A stretch of 64,000 nt of DNA from JAJQBJ01 sp964387095 (GTDB taxonomy: Bacteria; Bacillota; Clostridia; Oscillospirales; Oscillospiraceae). Numbering within the stretch: the stretch's first letter is position 1; the number at the start of each line of letters is the position of its first letter. The translations under genes were made by a program, and so were the position numbers. Shown in pieces: positions 46,201-54,765 of the stretch. The DNA lies in contig CAYLVH010000002.1 of NCBI GenBank assembly GCA_964387095.1, positions 1 through 64,000 on the forward strand, in the 5' to 3' direction. The notes beneath the pieces are model-generated. The model searched no databases. It was not told the origin of the DNA and saw only the letters and a program-made list of their open reading frames with translations.

Positions 46201-47238
46201 GCTGACCTTGCGCTCAGCCAGGTAGCGCAGGATGTCCTCATAGGGGTATACGATCTTGGCAAAGCCCGCGCTGCCGTAGATCGCAGTGGGAACTGTGGCG
46301 CGGCGGTTCATCTCGTTGCTCTCATCGTCCTGGATCACGCCCTCCAGGGGAGAATAAAGGCGGGTGTAGGCCACATCCGCCATCACCTGATAGTAGTCCT
46401 GAAGATTGCCCAGCTCAAAGCCATCGGCATTTTCCTGATCCACGAAGTAGAGCAGGTCAAAGGGCTTGGCATTATAGCTCTGGGTAAAATCGGGATCATG
46501 GGAATCAAATAACTTGCCCTCACTGCGGGTGTCGATCTTGATATTGATGGATCTTCCATAGTCATTGGAGACGCTGCGGCTGCCGCCTACGCACATATTC
46601 ATGGCGTTCAGCTCCCGGATGGAAGCGTAGGCGTTGGCAAACATGGCCCGCCGCTTCTCCTCGTCGTGGCCGTTGACACCAATATACATATCCGGGCAGC
46701 CAAACAGGCCCGTGATGCGGACGTTCTGGTTTCTCTGGCGGAAGTATTTACGGATATACAGCGCCACATCCAGGAAGGTCCCGGTGCCTGTACCCCCGGC
46801 CACAGAAGAGACAATCATCACCCGCAGCATCGTGTTCTTCGCCTCCGCCGTGGGCAGATTCAGCTGATGCAGCATATTGTGCAGCGCGTTGTTGTTCTTG
46901 GACAGGAAATTGGCGATGCACAATCTGGACTTATATCGGTTTTGGGAGGCGCCGTCGTCAAAGCCACTGTTCAAAAAGACACGCTCTGAATCCCCGCTGG
47001 GCATCCAATCATACACGCCGTCATCAAGGCCCAATTCTGCCGCCATATCCTCCACGGTATCCGCCGTGGAGATGCGCACCGTCTTGATTCCCTCGGCAAT
47101 CTGATGCTCCGTTGCGTTCCGGCTGGTATCCAGATAAAGATAGTTAGCGTCCCGGCGCTGCTCCTCCGACATCATGCCGTACAGCAGCTTCAGCACCTCA
47201 CCGCCGGTGCCGCCGAGCCCGATAAAGAGATTTCTCAT
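43267..47238 (-). CDS. Tubulin-like GTPase-domain protein (Tubulin_2 type), 1323 residues
   Basis: The first 450 residues match the FtsZ/tubulin nucleotide-binding pattern of the Tubulin_2 family: FIGLGGTGGEVLKLLYG at 6-21, and the tubulin signature SVAGGTGTGTFLDVAL at 145-160. The GGTGTGT loop and the N-terminal glycine loop look intact, so GTP binding is likely. The remaining 870 residues are helical, polar and without membrane helices, far longer than FtsZ (about 380) or TubZ, and probably mediate polymer contacts or cargo binding. Acidic catalytic T7-loop residues could not be placed by eye. Middle gene of the VWA operon. It is not FtsZ: both the length and the context differ. Confidence 0.85.
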   Translation of the reverse strand: MRNLFIGLGGTGGEVLKLLYGMMSEEQRRDANYLYLDTSRNATEHQIAEGIKTVRISTADTVEDMAAELGLDDGVYDWMPSGDSERVFLNSGFDDGASQNRYKSRLCIANFLSKNNNALHNMLHQLNLPTAEAKNTMLRVMIVSSVAGGTGTGTFLDVALYIRKYFRQRNQNVRITGLFGCPDMYIGVNGHDEEKRRAMFANAYASIRELNAMNMCVGGSRSVSNDYGRSINIKIDTRSEGKLFDSHDPDFTQSYNAKPFDLLYFVDQENADGFELGNLQDYYQVMADVAYTRLYSPLEGVIQDDESNEMNRRATVPTAIYGSAGFAKIVYPYEDILRYLAERKVSEDLGSKWTFCENAWNVYRHKQQRAAKAAGTIWIQEPEEREDNYMTNIDNAINKPNSTLAFLANMIRTPVGEDRVKLYLDTLEAQAKSRTGISNGDAGREDAAYGLGVRKDVKETRSLVSAIYVKAANKSGSKPLEALSDASTIDTKLKNYNSVLKRAAGRQAQVLASAMFPMDENGVEQQEISSDQINIHTGLLMQDGKDVHPLAARYMLYRLRQQLRDRIERYAGRNNPRHLSQELETAYRSVHLFFDDDWEDGKDVTADQYIVQLKKKHFGRNRASREDLDDYLEAISKAMESAMDAATEEMLYQTWVSVMENLDALISQYEGFFENVEQFATTLTRRKQEDEIAHDVTTGGYVYVGATAQVKNYYYLAAPGVSGALQTGNDEIYAHEGSGVYHALIKRAMRNLARKHQMEQMGEVYRNKQEDTYSDMGEIFDSVVERYIGYLRQKAVYLDTDVCTAMVRECCQELNVNAAALVTDPAAQTKFQTAFRGRVMELVVKSRPMIRYNKSNREMYFRNEIDVTASYLYLAIAPKTAAQLAKYFPTASKEPLEGFIRANNLDQAPVVAPQFDKRELAAFQAVHCLQPTQIIKFNENSDKAYYHAYCERLHEALEQGLLSKTGHLDKSWHRRGAMPYISRNLEIKWRKQVMKAFLYEMLAREIGFSVDGEGTRCFIFKRNGRTEFIHWPGNDLVLRGNISRVMEFLAEDERYLESLAEKMDDAVRYQVRKLGNYTDSLDNYKAGMTENGVLQLMRTNLVAALRVPGDAPLSGMNAVRTTKREVDEARQKRIQNNLCRLQKEISGEVDEGSTNLPDSRATMGGVLEVAWLVHQSEEKLGEDRDYGEELLACAAEVVDTICQGMYGSDQIINANSTEYQQYVRLYNSVIQKFVRDYVIDCLRKDMLLEKYDEDELAAMLRADSRGGYNCAEVDVELSPMSSRVELLESQEGTYPDLKNIPQNIRDSAAFVWISNNWKLKKFQ

Positions 47239-47301
47239 AGTGATTTACCTTCCTCTCCTTTTATTTCCCCGGGGCCCTTACCGGGCCCCGGTTAGATCCG
47301 T

Positions 47302-50300
47302 TTACCTATCCTCCAGGAATCCCCAGATCTCCATGCTCTCCAGCACTCTCCCATTGTACGCCTTCTTCACAATATAAGCACCGTCATCAAGGGCTGGCAT
47401 CCAGGTCTGCTCCGCGTTCATATCCGCCACAGTTAAGGGGGCAAAGGGCCGGACGTTGGTAAGCGGCACCTCGTTTATGGGAATCTCCCCGCCGGGCCGC
47501 TCATAGCACAGCTCCTCCAAAAAACGCCGCCTGGGAGGCACGCTGCAATAGCTTGCGTTGATTTCCGCCACCGTGCCGGTGATCACCGCAGCAGGGGGAT
47601 AAAACCGATTCCGCCCCCTTCTTCGCCTGGCAGATTTACTCCCCGCCAGGAAGGTCATCCCCTTAAAGGTGATCCGTTGGGGCCGCGGCAGCAGTTTGAT
47701 ATAGAAATGGTGGCTGTGGGTGGGGGCTTCCTCCTCAAGGCTGACGGAATATATGCCCCCCGGTACCAGGGTCAGCTCCACATAAGTCAGCGCGCCCTTT
47801 TTAAAACGGGGCATCCTCAGATTGCTGTATGCAACCATGCTGATTATAGAGCTTACCAGAAGAACAAGCCAGGGCAGAAGAATATAGAAGATCCGCCGGA
47901 GCAGGGCCCCAGATAGCCGCAACGTGCCGGCCCCCTCTGCCCCCTTGGGCTGGTCAACCGTCAGGGTGATTGTCAGATCCCCCTGTCTCAGCCCGCCATA
48001 GGCGATGGGAATCCGCTGCCAGAACGCGGCAACGTGGCTCTCCGCGCTGCTGGTGGGCGTACACACCACCACCGGCGTGCCGTCCAGTTCCTCCACCGTC
48101 AGGACAAGGCCCATCAGGCTGTCTGACCGGTCCGCCTCTGCCACCAAGACAGCGCTGTCGATCATCCCTTGCAGCTGCGCCGCCGTGCAGAGCTGGTCAT
48201 CCATGTAGATCCGGAAGCCAACGGCCGTCTCGTTATAGTCCAGCCGGAACAGGTCCACCACCCCATTCTCTGGCAGCACAGGCTCCACCACATAGACGGC
48301 ATCGTGCTTCAGCACAGTAACAGTGGTGGTGCACAGCACCTCGCCGCTCTCCACCTCCACAAGGCTCACCGTATAGGTGCCCACAGCCGCGCCGGAACCG
48401 GTGGGCGTCAGCGTCAGCACCCCGCCGCTTTCATAGGCTGCATCCCAATTCAGGGAATCGCCGTTTTCAGAGGCTGTGGTGATCTGGAAAAGCGCCGCTT
48501 CCTCCTGGGTGATGGGGATTTCCTGACCGTCCACATGGGCAATCACGGAAAATTCAACCCGATCCCCACAGGTGCTGATCTCATTATCCATCACGCTGAA
48601 GCCGCCGGAGGCGGTGGCGGTGTAATAGGTATCCGCGTTGACTGTCACCTGCTCCTGACAGGCCGTTTCTCCGCCATAGCTCAAGCTCACCGTGTAGATG
48701 CCCGCCTCCGCTTCTGGGTCCCGGGGGGTAAAGCGGATCACGCCGTCCCCCGGCATGGTCACCGTTCCCTCCAGCGGCGCCCCGGAGGCGCTGGCCGCTG
48801 AACAGGTGAAATCCCCCAACAGCGCTTTTTCCGCAGCGGCCCCGCCATATTGAACCGTGAAGTCGATAAATTGCTCTGAATTTTCCGCCAGCTCCGACTG
48901 GGTCAGGGTTATGGACCCGCTGACAGTTATCTGGAAGTCCGAGGCCTGAATGGACAAAACCTTCAGCGTCCGATTGGTGCTAATCTGATAGGCGCCGTCC
49001 ATCATGCTCACGTCAACACGGATGGTTGTGTCCCCCTGAGCCACCTGAAAGGCCTCCCCGGCGCTTACCGCCTGGCCGTTTGCCGTAATCGTGACCTGGG
49101 TATTCCCGAAGAAGGCGGACACATCCAGGGGCTCATTGGAGCCATCCTCGCAGATGGCGTAATCGATCCGAATGGTATCGCCGTCATTCAGCGGAGTACT
49201 GCTGCCAAGCGTCTCCCATTCACCGGAGGCCAGCTGCTTCTCCGCCACCAAATTCAGGTGGATGGCCGGCTCATACATCAGTGACAGGGAATCCTTTTCC
49301 ACCGCCTCTGAGAAGGTCAACGTGATGTCGCCGGAGGGGATCTTTTCCCCGTTTGGCCCGCTGATGAGGGCGGTATATCCCCCCAGCGTACCCTGGGGCA
49401 CGTTTGCACAGCTGTCATCTCTGGGATAGCTCAGCGCCGCGCTGCGGGTGATTTCCAGCTCCGTCCCGTCCTCTGCCACGGCGCTAACCAATGTGGCATT
49501 GGTATTTTGCGCCAGCACCGCCACGTTGCGAATGGGGGAGGATTCGCCGGAAATGGATATGGTCACCGTTGCCCCGGAAACCTTGGCAGAATCCGTCGCA
49601 TTATAGCGCCCGGAAATCTGGCCGGACAACTCCTGCATCGTGGAGACCACGGCATCTTGATTGGGCGCGTATACCGCTGAAAAATTCGCATACGCCGTCA
49701 GCCTGGAATCCTCCCGGAAATCCTTCGCCACATCCTGACCGGACAGCCCGCTGGTGCCAATCCCGAAGTAAACCAGATGCAGCTCTGGATATGTATCCAG
49801 GATGGAAGTCAGCTTGGCCACCACATCTTCTTCCGGCAACTCATTGCCTTCGGCATCAGTAAATATTCCATCTGTCATGAGCACCAGCCAGTACTGCTCG
49901 CTCTGGGTATCCCGGGTCTCACCCAGGCCGTCGTCCAACAGCACCTGCAACGCCGTATCAACCTGATCAAGGGGCGTATTCCCCTGCTTCACCACAGTGC
50001 CAGTGGCAGCCATCACGTTGGAAATCTGCGCGGCCCGGTCCGTTTGTAGGTCCACAACCAGCCGGTCCGCTCTGCTGCTTGTATGGTTCATAAAGGTGAT
50101 CGTCAAGGTGTCTGTGTCGTTCAGCAGTCCGGCAAACGCCTGCGCCGCATAGCTGGCAAAGGTCCATTTCAGGTTGTTTGCCACCTTTGTGCTGCTCATA
50201 CTGCCTGAGTCATCATAGAGCATGCTGACGTGCTTGCGCACATACACCGTGGAGTCCTCCTCCGCGCTTGCCGTCCACACCGGCGCTCCCCCAAGGCAAA

Positions 50301-50355
50301 TCAGCAGCGCCAGGGAAAGGGCGAGTGCAGTCAACCGGTTCCATCTCATCTTCAA
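47302..50355 (-). CDS. Secreted VWA-domain protein with C-terminal membrane anchor
   Basis: 1017 residues. A signal peptide (about 1-31, ending TASAEE) precedes a von Willebrand factor A domain whose MIDAS motif is MLYDDSGSM (D48-x-S50-x-S52), with LVLMTDG further on. A long stretch of immunoglobulin-like beta-rich modules fills 270-790. A membrane helix at about 822-845 (IFYILLPWLVLLVSSIISM) leaves a cytosolic tail of about 170 residues. It could bind an extracellular partner and signal to the cytoskeletal proteins encoded downstream. Start: TTG 50355 five bases after AAAGGG, or ATG 50349. First gene of its operon. Confidence 0.85.
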   Translation of the reverse strand: MKMRWNRLTALALSLALLICLGGAPVWTASAEEDSTVYVRKHVSMLYDDSGSMSSTKVANNLKWTFASYAAQAFAGLLNDTDTLTITFMNHTSSRADRLVVDLQTDRAAQISNVMAATGTVVKQGNTPLDQVDTALQVLLDDGLGETRDTQSEQYWLVLMTDGIFTDAEGNELPEEDVVAKLTSILDTYPELHLVYFGIGTSGLSGQDVAKDFREDSRLTAYANFSAVYAPNQDAVVSTMQELSGQISGRYNATDSAKVSGATVTISISGESSPIRNVAVLAQNTNATLVSAVAEDGTELEITRSAALSYPRDDSCANVPQGTLGGYTALISGPNGEKIPSGDITLTFSEAVEKDSLSLMYEPAIHLNLVAEKQLASGEWETLGSSTPLNDGDTIRIDYAICEDGSNEPLDVSAFFGNTQVTITANGQAVSAGEAFQVAQGDTTIRVDVSMMDGAYQISTNRTLKVLSIQASDFQITVSGSITLTQSELAENSEQFIDFTVQYGGAAAEKALLGDFTCSAASASGAPLEGTVTMPGDGVIRFTPRDPEAEAGIYTVSLSYGGETACQEQVTVNADTYYTATASGGFSVMDNEISTCGDRVEFSVIAHVDGQEIPITQEEAALFQITTASENGDSLNWDAAYESGGVLTLTPTGSGAAVGTYTVSLVEVESGEVLCTTTVTVLKHDAVYVVEPVLPENGVVDLFRLDYNETAVGFRIYMDDQLCTAAQLQGMIDSAVLVAEADRSDSLMGLVLTVEELDGTPVVVCTPTSSAESHVAAFWQRIPIAYGGLRQGDLTITLTVDQPKGAEGAGTLRLSGALLRRIFYILLPWLVLLVSSIISMVAYSNLRMPRFKKGALTYVELTLVPGGIYSVSLEEEAPTHSHHFYIKLLPRPQRITFKGMTFLAGSKSARRRRGRNRFYPPAAVITGTVAEINASYCSVPPRRRFLEELCYERPGGEIPINEVPLTNVRPFAPLTVADMNAEQTWMPALDDGAYIVKKAYNGRVLESMEIWGFLEDR

Positions 50356-50527
50356 TCAATCCCTTTCTGACGATTTAAATTGCTGCGCTTATCACACCGA
50401 TGGATCAGAGGGGCGTGAAGGCCGCTCCGGGGCAATTACCAATATCAGGGCGATTGCCGCATTTATTCCTTTTCTTCCAAAAATCCGGCCAAAATCCGCC
50501 AAAAGATCACACATTATGATTATTATG

Positions 50528-50556
50528 ATTATATAATATCGGCGCCTCTTTTGCAA
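50528..50556 (-). promoter_or_regulatory. Promoter of the VWA-tubulin-transglutaminase operon
   Basis: TTGCAA (50556-50551) and TATAAT (50533-50528) on the minus strand, exactly 17 bp apart. The leader is about 170 nt; it begins with repeated ATAATCAT words. Confidence 0.8.
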
Positions 50557-50918
50557 TTACTTTCACTGTCCATCCGGAACCAATTTTTCCATGTTATAGT
50601 TTGTCAAGAGGATGCCCCTTATGAACGTACAGCCTATCCAAGTAGCCCGTGTCGTCGATATCGCCAAATCCCGCGATGGCTTCCTCTGCAACCACCAAAA
50701 AGGTATGATGCTCTAAGAAGGACTGATTCCATTTGGCCCAGTTCTTCTTCCCCAGTTGCCCATGCGTTTAATTGTTCTTGTTGTATAATCCTTGGCATTG
50801 ACCGTGTGGACTGTATGGTAAAAAAGTTCCATCAGGCATCTGCAATCCGAGGGTTCATACTTGCGGATGTTCATTTTATATCTCTCCTATGCCAAAAAAA
50901 GGGGATGAATTGAAGTGA
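50557..50918. other. Intergenic stretch without a convincing gene
   Basis: Between the VWA promoter and the LysR remnant. An open frame on the plus strand gives a cysteine-, serine- and proline-rich protein with no family features, and a short ATG frame at 50621 (MNVQPIQVARVVDIAKSRDG) stops after 31 codons. Both look like decay products; nothing supportable is seen. Confidence 0.5.
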
Positions 50919-51300
50919 TCAAATTTGCCGGAACCTCCGGGAAATGAGCTTGATAATCTCCCGGGTCTGTTCATCCGGGTCTTCCGGGCAGATGCACACC
51001 AGCTCCGCATGGGCCTCCGGAAACGACACCTCCTGATAGTGCAGCTTCGGGGACTCATACCCCTCAAAGACCCGGGTCAGCAGTGCAAACCCCCGGCCGT
51101 TTTCCAGGCGCAGCATCAGCGTGGCGATATCCGGGGAGCGGATGTTCCTCCGGTAGGGAATCTTCTTCCCCCAGCTCTTTCTCCAGGGAGGCAATCTGCT
51201 TGGTCACCGCCTGCTGGGTCATATACAGGTTTCGTGCCGCAGCTGTGAAGCTAAGGCACCTTGCGACTTCTAAAAAACAACAAATCTGCCGGTACAGCAT
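50919..51300 (-). pseudogene. LysR-type regulator with central deletion and frameshift
   Basis: The minus strand opens at 51300 with an intact LysR DNA-binding start (FLEVARCLSFTAAARNLYMT then QQAVTKQIASLEKELG), loses the frame near residue 46, and a second frame continues directly with the far C-terminal part of the effector domain (SPDIATLMLRLENGRGFALL then THE-type acidic end EDPDEQTREIIKLI). About 170 residues of the middle are missing. The remnant lies between the two operons of the tubulin/ClpP locus. Confidence 0.8.
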
Positions 51301-51424
51301 GGCACCCCCTCCTTTTCTTCCCTCATTGTGCCATATTTCGCATGATTTACAATCAGAATTTGTGAAATATGCCCGGGAAGGCAGCTTGGCTCAGGGGGAA
51401 AGCAAGGAACCATTTTAAAAATAT

Positions 51425-51471
51425 GAAAACGCCCGATTTCCAGGAGGAGTTCCCTAGAAAATCGGACGTTC
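51425..51471 (-). terminator. Terminator of the XRE-ClpP-AAA-YbjN operon
   Basis: Read leftwards, GAACGTCCGATTTTC pairs with GAAATCGGGCGTTTTC with a 16-nt loop that has its own AGGGA/TCCTC pairing; a T-run is built into the 3' arm. It lies 12 bp after the ybjN-like gene. Confidence 0.75.
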
Positions 51472-51482
51472 TCAACGGGAAA

Positions 51483-51971
51483 TTAACGCTTCAGATCTTG
51501 CAGCAGGTCGAACAGGCTCAACATACCCTTGGCCAGCAGAAACAGCTTATCGTTGTATTCATCAACGGTGTTGATGGAGACGCCAATCATATAATCAAAT
51601 ACACGGTCCGCAATCAGACTTTCAATGAAGCAGGTGCACAGGGAGAAAGACACACTGCCACTGTTGATATTCAGGTCAAAGCGGCCGTTCACCAAGCGGT
51701 CATTGATGGCGCAGATTGCCTTGGCGGCCTCGTCCATCTGCTCTTCCTTGAAGCGGATGGGCTGGGGGGAGATCATGCGCAGCAGCTGACGGTCCGTATC
51801 CACCACCATATAGAACTGCATGGGCAGATCCTCGCCGAGATACTTGAAATCGATCACGTAATCCCCGTCGTCTTCCTTGGTCTGGAAGGATCTGATGCCG
51901 ATTTCCTTCAGGTGAACGGTCAATTCATCAAAGATGCTCTTGGCCAACTGCATTTCCTTTTCATCTGCCAT
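51483..51971 (-). CDS. YbjN-like / type III secretion chaperone-fold protein
   Basis: 162 residues, soluble, alpha/beta pattern with a beta-sheet core (DGDYVIDFKYLGEDLPMQFY, QLLRMISPQP) and flanking helices (IFDELTVHLKEI; CFIESLIADRVFDYMIGVSI), as seen in YbjN and SRC-type chaperones. A specific family assignment is tentative. It is the last gene of the XRE-ClpP operon, 84 bp after the AAA protein, and may act as an adaptor or chaperone for the AAA/ClpP pair. Confidence 0.6.
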   Translation of the reverse strand: MADEKEMQLAKSIFDELTVHLKEIGIRSFQTKEDDGDYVIDFKYLGEDLPMQFYMVVDTDRQLLRMISPQPIRFKEEQMDEAAKAICAINDRLVNGRFDLNINSGSVSFSLCTCFIESLIADRVFDYMIGVSINTVDEYNDKLFLLAKGMLSLFDLLQDLKR

Positions 51972-52055
51972 AGTAAGTTCCTCCTGTTATTATAATTATA
52001 TGATCATTTGCATGGGGAAGGGAGCGCCGGCAGCCCTCCGCTCCCCTGCAATTGC

Positions 52056-54092
52056 TCATTCTGCGGCCACATGGAAGCCCATGCGGTTGCGCTTTCCGGC
52101 CTTTGCGCTGAGGGTTTTTGTATCCTCCTGAGCAGCAGTCTCAAAGTCCTCCACCGTGATTACCCGGGGGTCCGTACCGTCCATCTGGGTGCGCATGACA
52201 GTCTTGCTCCAGGCGCGCTCAAACAGGTTGCGGACAAACCGGCCGTTTGAAAAGTCCGGCGCCAACACCACCTGGTCACTCAACCCCAGGAAGTAGCGCT
52301 GGGAGGCCTCCTGCAGGCCCTCGCCGGCCTCAAAGGAGCTGTTGCGCACCATCTGCATAAAGATTGCAGCCAGCTCTTCCCGGGTATAGTTGGGGAACTC
52401 CAACACATAGGGGATCCGCCCGGCCAGGCCGGGGTTCAGCGCCATCAGCTGAGCCATCTCCTTGGGGTAACCGGCCAGGATGATAACCATATCGTCCCGG
52501 TGGTTCTCCATCTGGGCAATCAGGGTGTCCACCGCCTCCTTAGCAAAGCCGTCGCCGTTGGAATAGGAGGCGTCTGCCAGGGTATAGGCCTCGTCGATAA
52601 AGAGGACGGAGCCATACGCATCCCGGCACAGCGCCAGGGTCTTGGGGGCGGTATGGCCCACATACATGCCGATGAAGTCGCCCCCAGTGTGCTCAAAGAA
52701 GTAGCCGTTGGACAGGATCCCCCCCTCCTTCAGCATCTGGCCCACAATGCGGGCGGTGGTAGTCTTACCGGTGCCGGGGTTTCCGATAAACTGCATGTGC
52801 ATGGCAGGGGCCTTGACCCCCTCCGTCGACCTGGCATACTCGATCTGGCGGACAATCTCCTCCAGGCGTTTCCGGACGCCCTCCACGCCGATCATATTGT
52901 CCAGCTGCTCCCGGGCGGACAGCTGGCTTTTCTGCTCGGCCACCAGATACTTCATATCCTTGGCGGTGATGACCGTATTTTCCTGGCCGCTGCACAGAAT
53001 CGCCTGTAGCTTTTGATAGATCATTTCATCCACGATCTTCTCAACGGTATTGATCCCGTAGAACCGTCCATCGGACTTCTCCTCTGCCAGGCGGCGCCGG
53101 AACATGTCCCAGCCCCCTTCATCCGCCGTGAAGCCATAGGCCTTCAGCTTGCCGTCCGCAATCTCTTGCAGCTCCGGGGCGGTTAAGGGCACAAATGCCA
53201 CGGGCTGAATCAGCATGACGTCGGAAATCGCGGCCGTAATGCGGGACAAGGTCTCCTCTTCCAGGTAGGGCACACGGAACACATAAATATTCCGGTCCGC
53301 ATTTTGATTCAGAACCGTCAGGAAATCCCGGAACTCCGGCGTGGACACTTGATCTATCCAATTGCTAATGTCCACACAGATGAGCTTGTTCTTGGGCCGA
53401 GCCAGCATTCGGGCGGCGTCCTTCAGCACATCCCCCCGGGGATTCGGCGGATCCAGTTTCTCCTCCGCAGCGCTGTCCCCCTGCGTGGAGAACAGCTCCA
53501 GCTCCTGTAACAGCTCCGCAAACAGCTTCAGGCTGGTAGTCATCCCGCAGCCGGTATCCATGGCAAACAGATAATTTCTCCGGACCAGCACATCGGAGAG
53601 TTTATGGCCTTTGAGAAGCGGTGCCATGGCGCAGATCTGATCACAGAGCTGAATAAACTCCCTGGAGCCCTTTAAAGCATGGATTTGATCCATGACGGAG
53701 GACTTCTTTTCCTGCTCCTTATGGGGCTTGTCCTCTCCTTGGGCCCTCTTCTTCCCTATCGTGGATTCTTCCGGTTCTTCTTCCCGGGCAGGCTTCCGGG
53801 GCTTTCTTTTCGGTTGCGCCCCCTCGTCCGGGGCCAGCGTCACAACCGCTTTTAGGTCTTGGGTGCTGAGATTGAACTGCTCGGACAGCCTGCGGAACAG
53901 CGCCTCCCGGAGCTGCTCCAGGGAGATCTTGGAATCCTCAAATTCGATTTTCAGCTGAAAAAGCCCCTGCTCCAGCACATCCACGGCATTCAGGCTGTTC
54001 ATCAGCTCAGAGATCGTCTCGGAGGGCAGCTGGTGGCCGCTCCAACAGTTGCGGACCCAACTGGTATCCAGGTTAATGACCAGGCGTTTCAT
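52056..54092 (-). CDS. CbbX/SpoVK-type AAA+ ATPase with a degenerate first AAA module
   Basis: 678 residues. A helical N-terminal domain and a charged linker (90-135) precede a first AAA-like module whose Walker A is degraded to AMDTGCGMTTSLK (about 176-188). The second module is canonical CbbX-like: FIGNPGTGKTTTARIVGQML near 428-447, the Walker B SVLFIDEAYTLADASY, and a sensor region LAGYPKEMAQL. Such twin modules, the first inactive, are known from CbbX-like remodelling ATPases. The gene's ATG overlaps the clpP stop by four bases, so it is translationally coupled to the protease and is the obvious unfoldase for it, although it lacks a visible ClpX-type IGF loop. That loop should be checked. 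Confidence 0.85.
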   Translation of the reverse strand: MKRLVINLDTSWVRNCWSGHQLPSETISELMNSLNAVDVLEQGLFQLKIEFEDSKISLEQLREALFRRLSEQFNLSTQDLKAVVTLAPDEGAQPKRKPRKPAREEEPEESTIGKKRAQGEDKPHKEQEKKSSVMDQIHALKGSREFIQLCDQICAMAPLLKGHKLSDVLVRRNYLFAMDTGCGMTTSLKLFAELLQELELFSTQGDSAAEEKLDPPNPRGDVLKDAARMLARPKNKLICVDISNWIDQVSTPEFRDFLTVLNQNADRNIYVFRVPYLEEETLSRITAAISDVMLIQPVAFVPLTAPELQEIADGKLKAYGFTADEGGWDMFRRRLAEEKSDGRFYGINTVEKIVDEMIYQKLQAILCSGQENTVITAKDMKYLVAEQKSQLSAREQLDNMIGVEGVRKRLEEIVRQIEYARSTEGVKAPAMHMQFIGNPGTGKTTTARIVGQMLKEGGILSNGYFFEHTGGDFIGMYVGHTAPKTLALCRDAYGSVLFIDEAYTLADASYSNGDGFAKEAVDTLIAQMENHRDDMVIILAGYPKEMAQLMALNPGLAGRIPYVLEFPNYTREELAAIFMQMVRNSSFEAGEGLQEASQRYFLGLSDQVVLAPDFSNGRFVRNLFERAWSKTVMRTQMDGTDPRVITVEDFETAAQEDTKTLSAKAGKRNRMGFHVAAE

Positions 54093-54667
54093 TCTTCCTC
54101 AACCTCCTGAATAATGTGATCGATAATACCGTATTCCAGGGCCTCCTCTGGGAACATCCAGTTATTGCGGTCCGTATCCCGCTCAATCTCAGTCAAGGTA
54201 TGGCCGGTGTTGCTGGCCAGCATTTTATTCAGGCGCTCCTTCACCCGCAGGGTGTGCTTCACCTCAATCTCCATGTCAGAGGCCTGGCCCTGGGTGCCAC
54301 CTAGAACCTGGTGGATCATCACCTGGCTATTCTCCAGGCAATAGCGCTTGCCCTTCGTGCCCCCTGCCAGCAGGAAAGCGCCCATGCTCGCCGCCATGCC
54401 CACGCAAACCGTAGCCACATCACACTTGATATGGCGCATGGTGTCATAGATCCCAAAGCCAGCGGAAACGCTGCCTCCCGGGGAGCAGATGTACATGGTG
54501 ATGTCCGAGTCAGGATCTACGGACTCCAGATAGAGCAGCTGGGAAATGATGCTGGCTGCCAGGTCATCACTCACCTGGTCAAACAAAAGAATGACCCGCT
54601 CCGTCAGCAACCTGGTAAAGACATCCTCTCCACCGTGTTCATTGTAAAAACTGGGACGAATAATCAA
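54089..54667 (-). CDS. clpP: ClpP-type serine protease subunit (second or locus-specific copy)
   Basis: Serine peptidase forming two stacked heptamers in known relatives. Catalytic serine in VGMAASMGAFLL, histidine in VMIHQVLGG, and the final aspartate region TDRNNWMFPEEALEYG are all present. I place the start at TTG 54667, six bases after GAGGTG, which gives 192 residues, the usual ClpP length; an upstream reading frame has no good RBS. It overlaps the AAA gene and follows a membrane protein. Its context, without clpX or tig, argues that it is not the housekeeping copy. Confidence 0.93.
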   Translation of the reverse strand: MIIRPSFYNEHGGEDVFTRLLTERVILLFDQVSDDLAASIISQLLYLESVDPDSDITMYICSPGGSVSAGFGIYDTMRHIKCDVATVCVGMAASMGAFLLAGGTKGKRYCLENSQVMIHQVLGGTQGQASDMEIEVKHTLRVKERLNKMLASNTGHTLTEIERDTDRNNWMFPEEALEYGIIDHIIQEVEEE

Positions 54668-54765
54668 TAGAATCACCTCAATTAGCCATGTAGCGCCGCA
54701 AAATGGCAAGCTCATTCACAATTTATCACACTATCTTTCCTATTTCAACTCCAGTTTACCCCCGG

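Noticed and set aside
43267..47238. The housekeeping FtsZ
   Set aside because: Length is over three times that of FtsZ, the division cluster is absent, and the signature reads GGTGTGT within a Tubulin_2-like start.
50551..50913. 120-codon plus-strand frame before the LysR remnant
   Set aside because: Cys/Ser/Pro/Arg-rich and without family features or a ribosome binding site; overlaps the VWA promoter.
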